The translations under genes were made by a program, and so were the position numbers. Of a stretch of 64,000 nt of DNA, positions 18,134-27,333 are shown piece by piece. The stretch spans positions 283,217 through 347,216 of the forward strand of contig NZ_JAEHOK010000001.1 in assembly GCF_016236915.1 (NCBI RefSeq), given 5' to 3'. Source of the DNA: Salegentibacter maritimus. GTDB lineage: Bacteria; Bacteroidota; Bacteroidia; Flavobacteriales; Flavobacteriaceae. Below the pieces are notes generated by a model. It saw only the letters and a list, made by a program, of their open reading frames with translations. It made no database searches and was not told where the DNA came from. The stretch's first letter is position 1; every line of letters begins with the position of its first letter.

Positions 18134-21100
18134 TTATTTCGTTATATTCTTCTTACCTTTTTTGGCATAAAACTTTTGAAATCTCCAGTAAGACACAGCT
18201 CCCAATAATGCTACTATTGCAACGGCATAGTAAATAAATGTTGGAGTAATCACTTTATCCCCACTAGCATACGAGTGTAAACCGGCCAGGTAGAAATTCA
18301 CTCCAAAATAAGTCATTAGAATACTGGCAAAGGCAACAATAGACATAAAATTAAAGAACCATCTGCTTCTAAGTCCGGGAACTAAACGCATATGAATCAC
18401 GAAAGCATACACCATAATACTAATTAAAGCCCAGGTTTCTTTAGGATCCCAACCCCAATAACGTCCCCAGCTTTCATTGGCCCACTGTCCCCCCAGGAAA
18501 TTACCTATAGTTAGCATAACCAAACCTACGGTTAAGGCCATTTCAGTAATAATAGTTATCTCTTTAATATTAAGGTCCATTTTTTTCTTATTCCCCTCTG
18601 TGGTAAAAATCATTAACAATAATGCCACGGCACCTAGAATCATTCCCAGGGTGAAAGGACCATAACTTCCCACTATTACCGATACGTGAATCATTAACCA
18701 ATAAGAGTCCAAAACAGGCTGTAAATTGGCAATAGAAGGATCCATCCAGTTCCAGTGCGCAATCATTAAAATCATAGAAGTTACAAATGCTGTAGAAGCA
18801 ATAGTTAAACTACTCTTTCTTCCAAATGCTAAACCAAAAAACATGGTAGCCCAGGCAACATAAATCATAGACTCATAAGCATCACTCCAGGGAGCGTGCC
18901 CCGAAATATACCACCTGGCAATTAAACCTAAGGTATGTATTACAAACAGAACTATAATTACACCGCCACTTATCTTAACCAGCCATTCTGTAATCTTGTT
19001 GTCTTTAAAGATTCGAACAATAACTATTACCAGCATAAATAGCCCTGCAACCATATACATCCAGAAAAGATTTCTAAAAACATCGTATTTATTGTAAAGG
19101 ATTTCGGCGTTTATCCTGTCTTTTGATGGCATTACCTCCTCTCCAAATTTCTTTTGAAAGCCTTTAATGCTTTCAAGGTATTGATTAGCTTTGCTATAAT
19201 CCCCGGTTTCACTTGCATCGGAAAGGGCTGTCATATATAACGGTAGAATTTGTTTGGTATAAACAGAATCCATCCCCTTAAATACCACACCTTCATCCTC
19301 CAATTCAGGATAGGAAACCCATTTGTTGTTCTCATGTCCCGGAATTGGGAAAATTCGAAGTATTTTTCCCTGTAGAGCCCTGTATAATAAGTTTACCTTT
19401 TTATCGGTATTAATAAAATCTTTTTCAAATTTATTGGGTACTGCAGCTTTATAAGCCTTCTCCAACATTGGAGAAAGTTTATAGTTCCCCATTTCATCAA
19501 AAAAATTACTAAGGGTTAAGTATTTTTTACCTTCTTCTACGTCCAAAATGTGATGTAAACTATCATTATGCTTTTCAACATAAATGATAGGTACATTGTA
19601 CCAAATCATTGGATTTTGGGTTAATGATACCAATACCTGGTCTGAACTTAAGCCTTCGTATTCATCAGATTTACTTAATTTTCTAAGTAATTCAGAAGAA
19701 TAAGTATTAGCCGGTTTCATCCTACCACCTGCATCCTGAATAACCAAACGGCCAAATTCTGCTGCATGTTCTTTACTAATAGCATTGGCCTTAAGAATAG
19801 AGTCTACTTCTCTCTTTGCCGATTCAGCATGTTGATGGCTATCATTTGGAGCCTGGGCAAACATAGAACCTGCCAGCATAAAGAAAGCCAGCACTGTGGT
19901 TAACTTGCTCTTTTTACTTTTTACTTTTTCCAACATTTCTTTCAGCTTTCCAAATCTTGACCCCCTATCAAACAGAATAAGCATAAGGCCTATATAAAGT
20001 AGCGTATAGCCAATATACGTTACCCAGGTTCCCCAAAAATCATGATTTACAGAAAGTACTGTTCCGCTCTCATCTGGCATAAAACTAGCCTGGAAAAACC
20101 TAAAACCTTTATGGTCTAACACGTGGTTCATATAAATTTCATACGGCACATTTTCCTTTCCTTCTTCAACTATTTCCACTTTACTTTTAAAAGAGGAATA
20201 GCTATTTTCGGTACCCGGATATTTATCAGCAATAAAATCATTGAGTTTTAATGCAAAAGGAAGTTCAATTTCCTTACTACCGTAATTTAGGTAAAACTCG
20301 AGACCTGCCAGTTCTACTTTATGAGGCTCACTGGGAATTCCCTGGCCACCCATTATAGTTACTGTTTCAGACTCCCCTTGTGAAGAAACCTTCACTGTTA
20401 AGGCATCAGACTGGCCATCTGTTTTTTCTGGTGTTTTAACAATATCATATTTCCCTTTAATTACGGGCTCGGGTATTACAAATTGCATAGCACCAATATT
20501 ATAAAGCGAACGCAACATTAAAGTTTGGGTAGAATCCTGCAACAAATTTCCTCGCTCCTGGTCGGCCATTCGCATATAATCACCTTCAAAAGGTGAGTTT
20601 ATGGTATATTTACCTGTTTCTTCATCATATTGTATATTAATAGCGCCATCTGTAGGTTTATTTAAGGCAAATAATACATTATGAACATTTTGTACCTCCC
20701 CTTCTTTTAAGTAGTGATCGTGACGTCCACCACCACCAGATTCAACCAGTTTAAGGTAAACATCGCCATCTCCAGTAGGAACCAACTCTTCCTTAGCACC
20801 ATAAATAAAATTAGTTGCCTCTATAGTAACCGGCTGCCCGTTATAATCGGTATTCAACACATATTCATTCTCTGTTTCCGGAGCAAAAAGCACCGGTTCT
20901 TCCAAAACCCTTCTGCGAGGCTCTCCATCTATTTCGCCGTCTATAAAAGCGCTAAAATAGGTTTTTTGAGAAAGCATAATGTTAGTGGTTTCCCCTTCTT
21001 TAATAGGCATTATCCCCTCATAACTAATATAGCGGGTTATAAAAGCCCCAACTAAAATTAATATAAAAGACAAGTGCAGTAAGAGGGAAGACCATTTTTC

Positions 21101-21322
21101 ACGTTTATGAAGATTATAACGTTTAATATTACCTATAAAATTAATCACAAAAAACAGCATAATACCTTCAAACCACCAGGTGTTATAAATTAACACTCTT
21201 GCCGTTTCTATACTATACCAACTTTCTATAAATGTTCCGAACGCCATGGCCACTGAAAAGACCACAAACAAAACTGCCATGATACGGGTAGAAAATATGA
21301 CAGAGGCTATTTTATTTTGCAT
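18134..21322 (-). CDS. Cytochrome c biogenesis protein, ResB-CcsA fusion
   Basis: 1062 residues from ATG 21322. The N-terminal half (to about 470) has four membrane helices and a large periplasmic domain of the ResB/Ccs1 type. A middle periplasmic segment and a C-terminal CcsA/ResC half (about 740-1055) follow, with the haem-handling tryptophan-rich WWD motif WGRYWGWDPKETWALI and conserved histidines in HWNW and HVSVIVGSYGPF. System II cytochrome c synthase moves haem out and attaches it to CXXCH apocytochromes. The single-chain fusion is the usual Bacteroidota form. It is a stand-alone gene. Confidence 0.93.
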   Translation of the reverse strand: MQNKIASVIFSTRIMAVLFVVFSVAMAFGTFIESWYSIETARVLIYNTWWFEGIMLFFVINFIGNIKRYNLHKREKWSSLLLHLSFILILVGAFITRYISYEGIMPIKEGETTNIMLSQKTYFSAFIDGEIDGEPRRRVLEEPVLFAPETENEYVLNTDYNGQPVTIEATNFIYGAKEELVPTGDGDVYLKLVESGGGGRHDHYLKEGEVQNVHNVLFALNKPTDGAINIQYDEETGKYTINSPFEGDYMRMADQERGNLLQDSTQTLMLRSLYNIGAMQFVIPEPVIKGKYDIVKTPEKTDGQSDALTVKVSSQGESETVTIMGGQGIPSEPHKVELAGLEFYLNYGSKEIELPFALKLNDFIADKYPGTENSYSSFKSKVEIVEEGKENVPYEIYMNHVLDHKGFRFFQASFMPDESGTVLSVNHDFWGTWVTYIGYTLLYIGLMLILFDRGSRFGKLKEMLEKVKSKKSKLTTVLAFFMLAGSMFAQAPNDSHQHAESAKREVDSILKANAISKEHAAEFGRLVIQDAGGRMKPANTYSSELLRKLSKSDEYEGLSSDQVLVSLTQNPMIWYNVPIIYVEKHNDSLHHILDVEEGKKYLTLSNFFDEMGNYKLSPMLEKAYKAAVPNKFEKDFINTDKKVNLLYRALQGKILRIFPIPGHENNKWVSYPELEDEGVVFKGMDSVYTKQILPLYMTALSDASETGDYSKANQYLESIKGFQKKFGEEVMPSKDRINAEILYNKYDVFRNLFWMYMVAGLFMLVIVIVRIFKDNKITEWLVKISGGVIIVLFVIHTLGLIARWYISGHAPWSDAYESMIYVAWATMFFGLAFGRKSSLTIASTAFVTSMILMIAHWNWMDPSIANLQPVLDSYWLMIHVSVIVGSYGPFTLGMILGAVALLLMIFTTEGNKKKMDLNIKEITIITEMALTVGLVMLTIGNFLGGQWANESWGRYWGWDPKETWALISIMVYAFVIHMRLVPGLRSRWFFNFMSIVAFASILMTYFGVNFYLAGLHSYASGDKVITPTFIYYAVAIVALLGAVSYWRFQKFYAKKGKKNITK

Positions 21323-21444
21323 GAAGTAGCTATTTTAAGCCTGCAAATTTAGGGATTTTTAATGGTTTGCATAAGGAAAAACAAAGACATTTCCCGACAC
21401 AAATGTTAATTTTATTGCCTGATTATTTTTAATAATTTAGCCGA

Positions 21445-22206
21445 ATGTTAGAAGTTGTCATTTTAGGAACCGGGAATGTTGCATCTCATCTATTCAAAGC
21501 TTTTTCTGAAAAAGAAAATATAGATGTTATACAGGTATATAACCATAATAAAGAGAGCCTAAAAAGCTTCTCCAATCTTACAAATACTACCACAAATATC
21601 CAGCAATTAAAAAAGGCAGATTTTTACTTTATAGCTATAAAAGATGATGTTATTCCCGAAATTGCCCGGCAATTAAGCAAATACAAAGGCATTATTTTAC
21701 ACACCTCGGGAGCCGTAGGTATAGATATGTTAAAACATACAGCTAACTATGGCGTTTTTTATCCTTTGCAAAGCTTTTCCAGGAATACGACTATAGATTT
21801 CACTGAAATTCCAATTTGCATAGAAGCAAATTCCGCAGAAAACCTGGAAAAAATAAAGACTCTAGCTCTTACAATCTCAAAAGATGTACGTGAAGTTAAT
21901 TCTGAACAGCGAAAAGCTTTACACGTGGCCGCAGTTTTCGTAAACAACTTTAGCAATCATCTATATGCTATTGGAGCTGAAATTTGTGATAAGCACGCTA
22001 TAGACTTTAGCATTTTAAAGCCACTTATTAGCGAAACGGCTTCAAAAATTCAAACTTTATCGCCTTACGAAGCCCAAACCGGTCCTGCACTAAGAAATGA
22101 TCATAAAACAATAGAAACACATTTAGCAATTTTATCTAATAAACACAAAAACCTATACAGGGAAATAACCCAATCTATTCAAGATTTACATGGAAAAGAA
22201 CTATAA
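21445..22206 (+). CDS. Rossmann-fold oxidoreductase-like protein with DUF2520
   Basis: 253 residues from ATG 21445. GTGNVASHLFKAF near the N-terminus is a dinucleotide-binding loop, and the second half is the helical DUF2520 domain (HVAAVFVNNFSNHLYAIG). It is related to F420-dependent NADP reductase and 6-phosphogluconate-type folds; the reaction is unknown. It is the first gene of a tight plus-strand operon (DUF2520-kdsC-SMR-UbiA-maf) and overlaps kdsC by 17 bp. Confidence 0.85.
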   Translation: MLEVVILGTGNVASHLFKAFSEKENIDVIQVYNHNKESLKSFSNLTNTTTNIQQLKKADFYFIAIKDDVIPEIARQLSKYKGIILHTSGAVGIDMLKHTANYGVFYPLQSFSRNTTIDFTEIPICIEANSAENLEKIKTLALTISKDVREVNSEQRKALHVAAVFVNNFSNHLYAIGAEICDKHAIDFSILKPLISETASKIQTLSPYEAQTGPALRNDHKTIETHLAILSNKHKNLYREITQSIQDLHGKEL

Positions 22207-22702
22207 AGAATATCTAAATCACATCAACACTTTTGTATTTGATGTAGACGGCGTGTTAACCAATGGAAGCATTCAGGTTAGTACTGGCGGAGAACTACTG
22301 CGCACTATGAACATTAAAGATGGTTATGCACTTAAAGCTGCAAAAAATGCCGGCTATACGGTTTGTATTATTTCTGGCGGCAAAAATGAAGGAGTAAGAA
22401 AAAGGCTAAGAGACCTTGGAATAAATGATATTTATTTGGGTATTCACGATAAAGTGGAACAAATGGATGAATTCTTTGATATTTATAATATAAATGCCGA
22501 AAACGTACTCTATATGGGAGACGACATCCCAGACTATTACCCTATGAAACTTGTTGGCCTGCCTTGTTGCCCGCAAGATGCAGTGGCAGAAGTTAAAGAA
22601 ATCTCCAGATATGTTTCTCATAAAAAGGGAGGTAAAGGTTGCGTTCGCGATGTGATAGAACAAGTAATGAAAGTTCAGGGTAAATGGATTGACAAAGCAT
22701 AA
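22190..22702 (+). CDS. kdsC: 3-deoxy-D-manno-octulosonate 8-phosphate phosphatase (KdsC-like HAD)
   Basis: 170 residues from ATG 22190. HAD motif I is FDVDGVLTNG, motif II lies in IISGG, the motif III region is HDKVEQMDEF and motif IV is MGDDIPDYYP. Length and the compact C0-type cap fit KdsC, which dephosphorylates KDO-8-phosphate for lipopolysaccharide core synthesis. The YrbI family also includes other sugar phosphatases. It is translationally coupled with both neighbours. Confidence 0.88.
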   Translation: MEKNYKEYLNHINTFVFDVDGVLTNGSIQVSTGGELLRTMNIKDGYALKAAKNAGYTVCIISGGKNEGVRKRLRDLGINDIYLGIHDKVEQMDEFFDIYNINAENVLYMGDDIPDYYPMKLVGLPCCPQDAVAEVKEISRYVSHKKGGKGCVRDVIEQVMKVQGKWIDKA

Positions 22703-23028
22703 TGAACTGGGTTTTATTAATTCTCGCCGGACTTTTTGAGGTAGGCTTTGCCTTTTGCCTGGGAAAAACAAAGCTTACCACCGGTTACAACTCTAATCTT
22801 TGGTTTGCAGGTTTTTTAATATCCCTAAGCATCAGTATGTTTTTGCTCTATAAAGCTACCCAAACACTACCCATTGGCACTGCCTATGCAGTATGGACAG
22901 GTATAGGTGCCGTTGGCACTGTTTTACTTGGGATTTTTATATTTAAAGAACCTGCCAACTTTTGGCGTATTTTCTTTCTAAGTACGCTAATAATTTCAAT
23001 TGTAGGTTTAAAGTTTGTTTCTGAATAA
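22702..23028 (+). CDS. Small multidrug resistance-family transporter (SugE/Gdx-like)
   Basis: 108 residues; the start overlaps the kdsC stop (TAATG). Four membrane helices and the conserved Glu in LAGLFEVGFAFCLG place it in the SMR family. The pattern WTGIGAVGTVLLGIFIFKEP is closer to SugE/guanidinium exporters than to EmrE. SMR proteins work as dual-topology dimers exchanging protons for guanidinium or quaternary amines. No guanidine riboswitch is visible because the gene sits inside an operon. Confidence 0.85.
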   Translation: MNWVLLILAGLFEVGFAFCLGKTKLTTGYNSNLWFAGFLISLSISMFLLYKATQTLPIGTAYAVWTGIGAVGTVLLGIFIFKEPANFWRIFFLSTLIISIVGLKFVSE

Positions 23029-23036
23029 TCTAATAT

Positions 23037-23948
23037 ATGATCGCCTATTTAAAGCTGGTAAGATGGCCTAACCTTATTTTTATATGCCTCACCCTGCTCC
23101 TTATAAAGTTTTCGTTTTTTGAGGGCTTTGGTGCTACTATTACACTAAATGCGTTTGGCTATTCGCTTTTAACCCTGGCCACCGTTTGTATTGCGGCCTC
23201 GGGCTATGTGATTAATGATATTTATGATATCCAGGCCGATAAAGTCAATAAACCCAAAAAACTAATTGTTGGAAATAAGATTTCAGAAAAAAAAGCGAAC
23301 AACCTATTTATAATTTTAAATATTATTGGCGTTGGGTTGGGCTTTTATCTGGCAAACCTGCTTGAAAAACCCGGTTTTGTAGCCATATTCATTTTTTCTT
23401 CGGCGCTTCTCTATTTATATGCGAGTTATCTAAAACAAATTCCTTTTTTAGGAAATATTATCATTAGTTTTCTGGTAGCTTTCGTAGTGCTATTGCCCGC
23501 TATTTTTGATCTTTTTCCGGCAATTTCCCCTCAAAACAAGCAAATACAATCCTTATTGTTTTCTATTCTAATAGATTACGCAGTATTCGCCTTTTTACTG
23601 AATTTATTACGGGAAATGGTAAAAGACCAGGAAGATATTAAAGGAGATCATAATGCCGGTATACAAACACTCCCTATTATTTTAGGACATAAGCGCACCA
23701 ATAAGATAATTTTTGCACTTGGCATCCTACCAGTAGTTGCCATTATATATTATATCTATAATTATCTTTTTGAAAATACTTTTCTGGTAATCTACACCTT
23801 AACCTTTATCCTGGCGCCCCTACTCTATTTTCAGGTGCGTATTTGGGAGGCGAAAAAAAAGAGTGATTACTCTCACTTGAGCTTAGTATTAAAAATTATT
23901 TTATTTTTCGGACTTATTTCTATCGGTTTTCATCAATTTTTACGTTAA
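23037..23948 (+). CDS. UbiA-family prenyltransferase (geranylgeranylglycerol-phosphate synthase-like)
   Basis: 303 residues, seven to nine membrane helices. The first Asp-rich site is NDIYDIQADKVNKPKK (about 62-77) and the second is DQEDIKGDHNAGIQT (about 200). The family transfers a polyprenyl chain to an aromatic or glycerol-type acceptor. Bacteroidota members in this neighbourhood are annotated as geranylgeranylglycerol-phosphate geranylgeranyltransferase-like, but the acceptor is not proven. It lies 8 bp after the SMR gene and 7 bp before maf. Confidence 0.88.
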   Translation: MIAYLKLVRWPNLIFICLTLLLIKFSFFEGFGATITLNAFGYSLLTLATVCIAASGYVINDIYDIQADKVNKPKKLIVGNKISEKKANNLFIILNIIGVGLGFYLANLLEKPGFVAIFIFSSALLYLYASYLKQIPFLGNIIISFLVAFVVLLPAIFDLFPAISPQNKQIQSLLFSILIDYAVFAFLLNLLREMVKDQEDIKGDHNAGIQTLPIILGHKRTNKIIFALGILPVVAIIYYIYNYLFENTFLVIYTLTFILAPLLYFQVRIWEAKKKSDYSHLSLVLKIILFFGLISIGFHQFLR

Positions 23949-23955
23949 TCCTATT

Positions 23956-24540
23956 ATGTTAAAAGAACTTTTAAAAAATAAAGAAATAATTCTTGCTTCG
24001 GGCTCACCAAGACGCCATCAATTCTTTAAAGATCTTGACATCCCTTTCAAAATAGATGTAAGACCGGTAAAAGAAGTTCATCCAGAATATCTTCAAAAGG
24101 AAGAAATAACCGATTTCCTCGCTCAATTAAAAGCCGAAGCTTTTCAGAAAGAATTAAAAAAAGACCAAATTTTAATTACAAGCGATACTATTGTTTACAA
24201 TGATAGAAAGGCAATGGGAAAACCTTCTTCCGCACCTGAAGCTAAAGAAATGCTTAGATCTCTTTCAGGTAAAAGCCATAGCGTTTTCACTTCGGTTTGC
24301 TTTACTACATATAAGCATCAATCTACCGTAAATTGCGAAACCAAAGTAAGCTTTAAAGAGCTTACGCCCGGGGAAATTGATTATTACGTAAAAAATTTTA
24401 AACCTTTTGATAAAGCAGGAGGCTATGCCATACAGGAATGGATTGGACTTATAGGAATCACTAAACTGGAAGGAAGTTATTTTAACGTGGTAGGCCTACC
24501 CACACACCTGGTATACCAGGAGTTACTAGATCTAGCTTAA
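23956..24540 (+). CDS. maf: Maf-family nucleotide pyrophosphatase
   Basis: 194 residues from ATG 23956. SGSPRRHQFF is the Maf signature, SDTIVYNDRKAMGKP the second conserved region, and KAGGYAIQEW the third. Maf proteins hydrolyse non-canonical or dTTP/UTP nucleotides. It is the last gene of the kdsC operon. Confidence 0.93.
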   Translation: MLKELLKNKEIILASGSPRRHQFFKDLDIPFKIDVRPVKEVHPEYLQKEEITDFLAQLKAEAFQKELKKDQILITSDTIVYNDRKAMGKPSSAPEAKEMLRSLSGKSHSVFTSVCFTTYKHQSTVNCETKVSFKELTPGEIDYYVKNFKPFDKAGGYAIQEWIGLIGITKLEGSYFNVVGLPTHLVYQELLDLA

Positions 24541-24593
24541 GGTATTTGTTGTTCTGGTTCTACAGCAAAAGTTTATAAAAGTCAACCCAAATT

Positions 24594-24824
24594 TTAAATA
24601 GCTTTTACCTTGATAATTTTAACCGGACAGGCATTTGCTGCCGCTTCAGCCGGTGCCAGGATACTATAATCTGGAGATTTAAGGGTATGAAAACCTTTAT
24701 TATCTTTAGCTTTTAGCAAAACCGATTTCCCATCTTTTTTAGACATCTGAAATTGTGCAGGGGCAAGCTCTACACAATAATTACATCCAATACATTTATT
24801 GCGCTGTAGCGTTACTACCACCAT
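24594..24824 (-). CDS. Ferredoxin, single 4Fe-4S cluster
   Basis: 76 residues. CIGCNYC plus a distant CPVK give four cysteines, enough for one [4Fe-4S] cluster. The start overlaps the stop of the upstream U32-family gene by one base (TAATG), so the two proteins are made together. It is a likely electron donor or cluster-related partner of the U32 protein. Confidence 0.88.
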   Translation of the reverse strand: MVVVTLQRNKCIGCNYCVELAPAQFQMSKKDGKSVLLKAKDNKGFHTLKSPDYSILAPAEAAANACPVKIIKVKAI

Positions 24825-26059
24825 TAAGCTTCTACTATTTTATAAAGTTTATCTGAAAGCCTTACCCTAAAAGGCAGTTTTATTGTACAAGAATCTCCTT
24901 TTATGGCTTTTTCCACACTGGTTTCATCTACAAATAACTCTTTCAAATCAATTTCTTTGGCTCCTGTACTGGGGCCGGTAATTAATAGCTTATCGCCTTT
25001 TTTGATATCGTAAGCTTCTATTTTAAATTCAGCCACTTCCGCTTTAGGGAAGTAATGCACACCTTTGCCCACATAAATTTTTTTCTGGGTGGCCTGAGAT
25101 CCCGAGGTATTGTTCCATTCTCCAAGTTTTTGCCCTAAATAATAACCACTCCAAAAACCACGATTATAAACCGTGGCCAACTTCTTCATCCAAATTTCAA
25201 CCTTTTCAGAAGTAAATGTATCTTCATATAGCGCATCTAAAGCTTCTCTATACACCCTGGTTACGGTAGCTACATATTCAGGTGCACGACCACGTCCTTC
25301 AATTTTTAAGATATTTATACCGGCACCCATTACCTGGTCCAGAAAATCTAAAGTACAAAGATCTTTTGGAGACATCATATATTCATTATCTACCTCAATC
25401 TCAAAACCGGTTTCCTGGTCTATAACTGTATATTTCTTTCGGCAATTCTGTTTACAAGCACCCCTATTCGCAGAAGAATTATGTGAATGAAGGCTTAAAT
25501 AGCATTTTCCTGAAACCGCCATACATAAGGCACCGTGGCCAAAAACCTCTATCTTCACCAATTCGCCTGAAGGGCCTTTTATTTGTTCTTTTTGAATCTG
25601 TTCTGTGATCTTTTTAACCTGCCTTAAACTTAACTCCCGGGAAAGCACCATAGTTTCGGCAAAAAGACTGTAGAATTTCACCGTTTCAATATTGGTAATA
25701 TTAAGTTGTGTAGAAATGTGTACTGCTATTCCCTGCTCTCTTGCAGAAGCAATTACCGCCTGATCGGAGGCAATAACAGCCGTTACCCCGGCATCTTTTG
25801 CCTGCCTTAAAAGACTTTTAATAAGCGATAAGTCGTGATCGTAGATAATAGTGTTAAGGGTAAGATAGGTGCGTACATTTTTAGCACTACATCTTTTAGT
25901 AATTTCAGGTAAATCTTCCATCGTAAAATTCACAGAAGCCCTGGCCCTCATATTAAGCTGGTCTATTCCAAAATAAACTGAATCTGCGCCATTATCCAAA
26001 GCCGCCTGCAGAGATTCAAAATTTCCCGCTGGGGCCATTAGTTCCATCTTTGTCTTCAT
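24824..26059 (-). CDS. Peptidase U32-family protein (TrhP/RlhA-like RNA hydroxylation)
   Basis: 411 residues from ATG 26059. MELMAPAGNFESLQAALDNG is the family N-terminus, and the U32 signature lies in EVFGHGALCMAVSGKCYLS, followed by HNSSANRGACKQNCR. The four cysteines there match the Fe-S site of U32 proteins. Characterised relatives are TrhP (5-hydroxyuridine at tRNA position 34, using prephenate) and RlhA; the old collagenase label is not supported. A ferredoxin gene is coupled to it. Which RNA it acts on is open. Confidence 0.88.
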   Translation of the reverse strand: MKTKMELMAPAGNFESLQAALDNGADSVYFGIDQLNMRARASVNFTMEDLPEITKRCSAKNVRTYLTLNTIIYDHDLSLIKSLLRQAKDAGVTAVIASDQAVIASAREQGIAVHISTQLNITNIETVKFYSLFAETMVLSRELSLRQVKKITEQIQKEQIKGPSGELVKIEVFGHGALCMAVSGKCYLSLHSHNSSANRGACKQNCRKKYTVIDQETGFEIEVDNEYMMSPKDLCTLDFLDQVMGAGINILKIEGRGRAPEYVATVTRVYREALDALYEDTFTSEKVEIWMKKLATVYNRGFWSGYYLGQKLGEWNNTSGSQATQKKIYVGKGVHYFPKAEVAEFKIEAYDIKKGDKLLITGPSTGAKEIDLKELFVDETSVEKAIKGDSCTIKLPFRVRLSDKLYKIVEA

Positions 26060-26533
26060 TCAAAAATTTATTAGTGCTTACTTTACCGGGATTACAAAAA
26101 GTATCTTATCTATAAAAAACACTGCAAAAAAAGTAAAAAGCCAATTTTCACATACTGACCACGATCATATTTTAGCACATTTTTGGTTCTTTTTTAAAAT
26201 TTCTATACACGCTTTTAAAATTAACCTCGAATATAGAATTAGTAATTTACTTTGTTAGCTATACTTCATTAATCTGCATATACTAGCCACCTAAAAATCG
26301 AGCTTCTGTATTATAATTGAAAGTATACAAAACACCATCGTTCATGAATAGGTTCAAGCTATAAAAAACAAATAAGACACGCACATCAACTAATACAAAT
26401 AGCTAAATACGAGCAATTTAAACTCATTCACATTAACTTATAATTCACGCTAATAATTTAAAAAATTGTTTCTTCTATTTCTATTTAGAACTGGCTTTTT
26501 AGATTAACTTTGTATCAAAATTTAGTATAAATT
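26060..26533. other. 474-bp intergenic region without recognisable gene
   Basis: AT-rich DNA between the divergent U32 and MscS genes. The only signal I see is a -7-like box TAACTTTG at 26505-26512 reading into the channel gene. No tRNA, repeat-family copy or sizeable ORF was found. Confidence 0.6.
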
Positions 26534-27073
26534 ATGTACGAAGTGTTTTCAATATATAAAACCGAAATCTCCTATACGGTAGCCACCATTTTTGTTTTAT
26601 TAATTGTTCAATTTCTTTTAAAAAAAGCAGCCCATAAAGTAGGGAAACGCAGTGAAATTAATTTTACGAGAACCAGGCTAATGTTCAAGTATATTAATAT
26701 TTTAATTCTACTTATTGCTGTATTCTTACTTTCATTAGCCTGGGGGGTTGGCCTTACAGAAATCTCCCTTATCTTTTCTTCGGTTTTTGCAGTGCTGGGA
26801 GTAGCACTTTTTGCCATCTGGTCTATACTGAGTAATATTACTTCGGGGATTATTCTATTCTTTTCTTTCCCATATAAAATTGGGGATAAAATAAAGATTC
26901 ATGACAAAGACCTACCTGTTGAAGCTGTTATTGAAGACATAAAGGCTTTTCATTTACACCTCAGGACATTAGACGGTGAACTTATCACATACCCCAATAA
27001 CCTTATTTTACAAAAAGCAGTATCCCTGGTGGCCAAAGACGTTTTTCTTGATGAAGGTAAAAGCAGCCTGTAA
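26534..27073 (+). CDS. Small mechanosensitive channel (MscS family)
   Basis: 179 residues from ATG 26534. Three membrane helices (about 12-30, 52-75, 78-110) lead into the MscS beta domain with SNITSGIILFFSFPYKIGDKI and TYPNNLILQKAV. It lacks the large C-terminal vestibule of E. coli MscS. The family releases solutes on hypo-osmotic shock. The TAACTTTG box lies 22 bp upstream of the start. Confidence 0.87.
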   Translation: MYEVFSIYKTEISYTVATIFVLLIVQFLLKKAAHKVGKRSEINFTRTRLMFKYINILILLIAVFLLSLAWGVGLTEISLIFSSVFAVLGVALFAIWSILSNITSGIILFFSFPYKIGDKIKIHDKDLPVEAVIEDIKAFHLHLRTLDGELITYPNNLILQKAVSLVAKDVFLDEGKSSL

Positions 27074-27333
27074 TTTTTATTAAAAGCACTCTTTTCAACT
27101 TAGGTCACCAATAATTCAACGATATTTTGCTACCTGAAAAAGTTCAAAAAACGTTTTTAAATCGTTTAACTCAAAAACTTAAGATCTTAGGCTTAAGCTC
27201 CTGCTTTATAACAAACAAATATTAAATTTAATGAAAGTTCCCAGACATTTACCTCCTATTATCCGGTAAAATCTTATCTTCAGGCGGCTAAAGTTTTTAT
27301 ATTTGGTAACCTCATTTAACTGCCTTAAGATTT

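Noticed and set aside
24824..26059. U32 protein as a collagenase
   Set aside because: The family's characterised members act in RNA hydroxylation; the protease label comes from old annotation and no protease motif is seen.
26060..26533. Hidden gene or small RNA in the 474-bp gap
   Set aside because: No ORF with coding-like composition and no hairpin-terminator pair was found.
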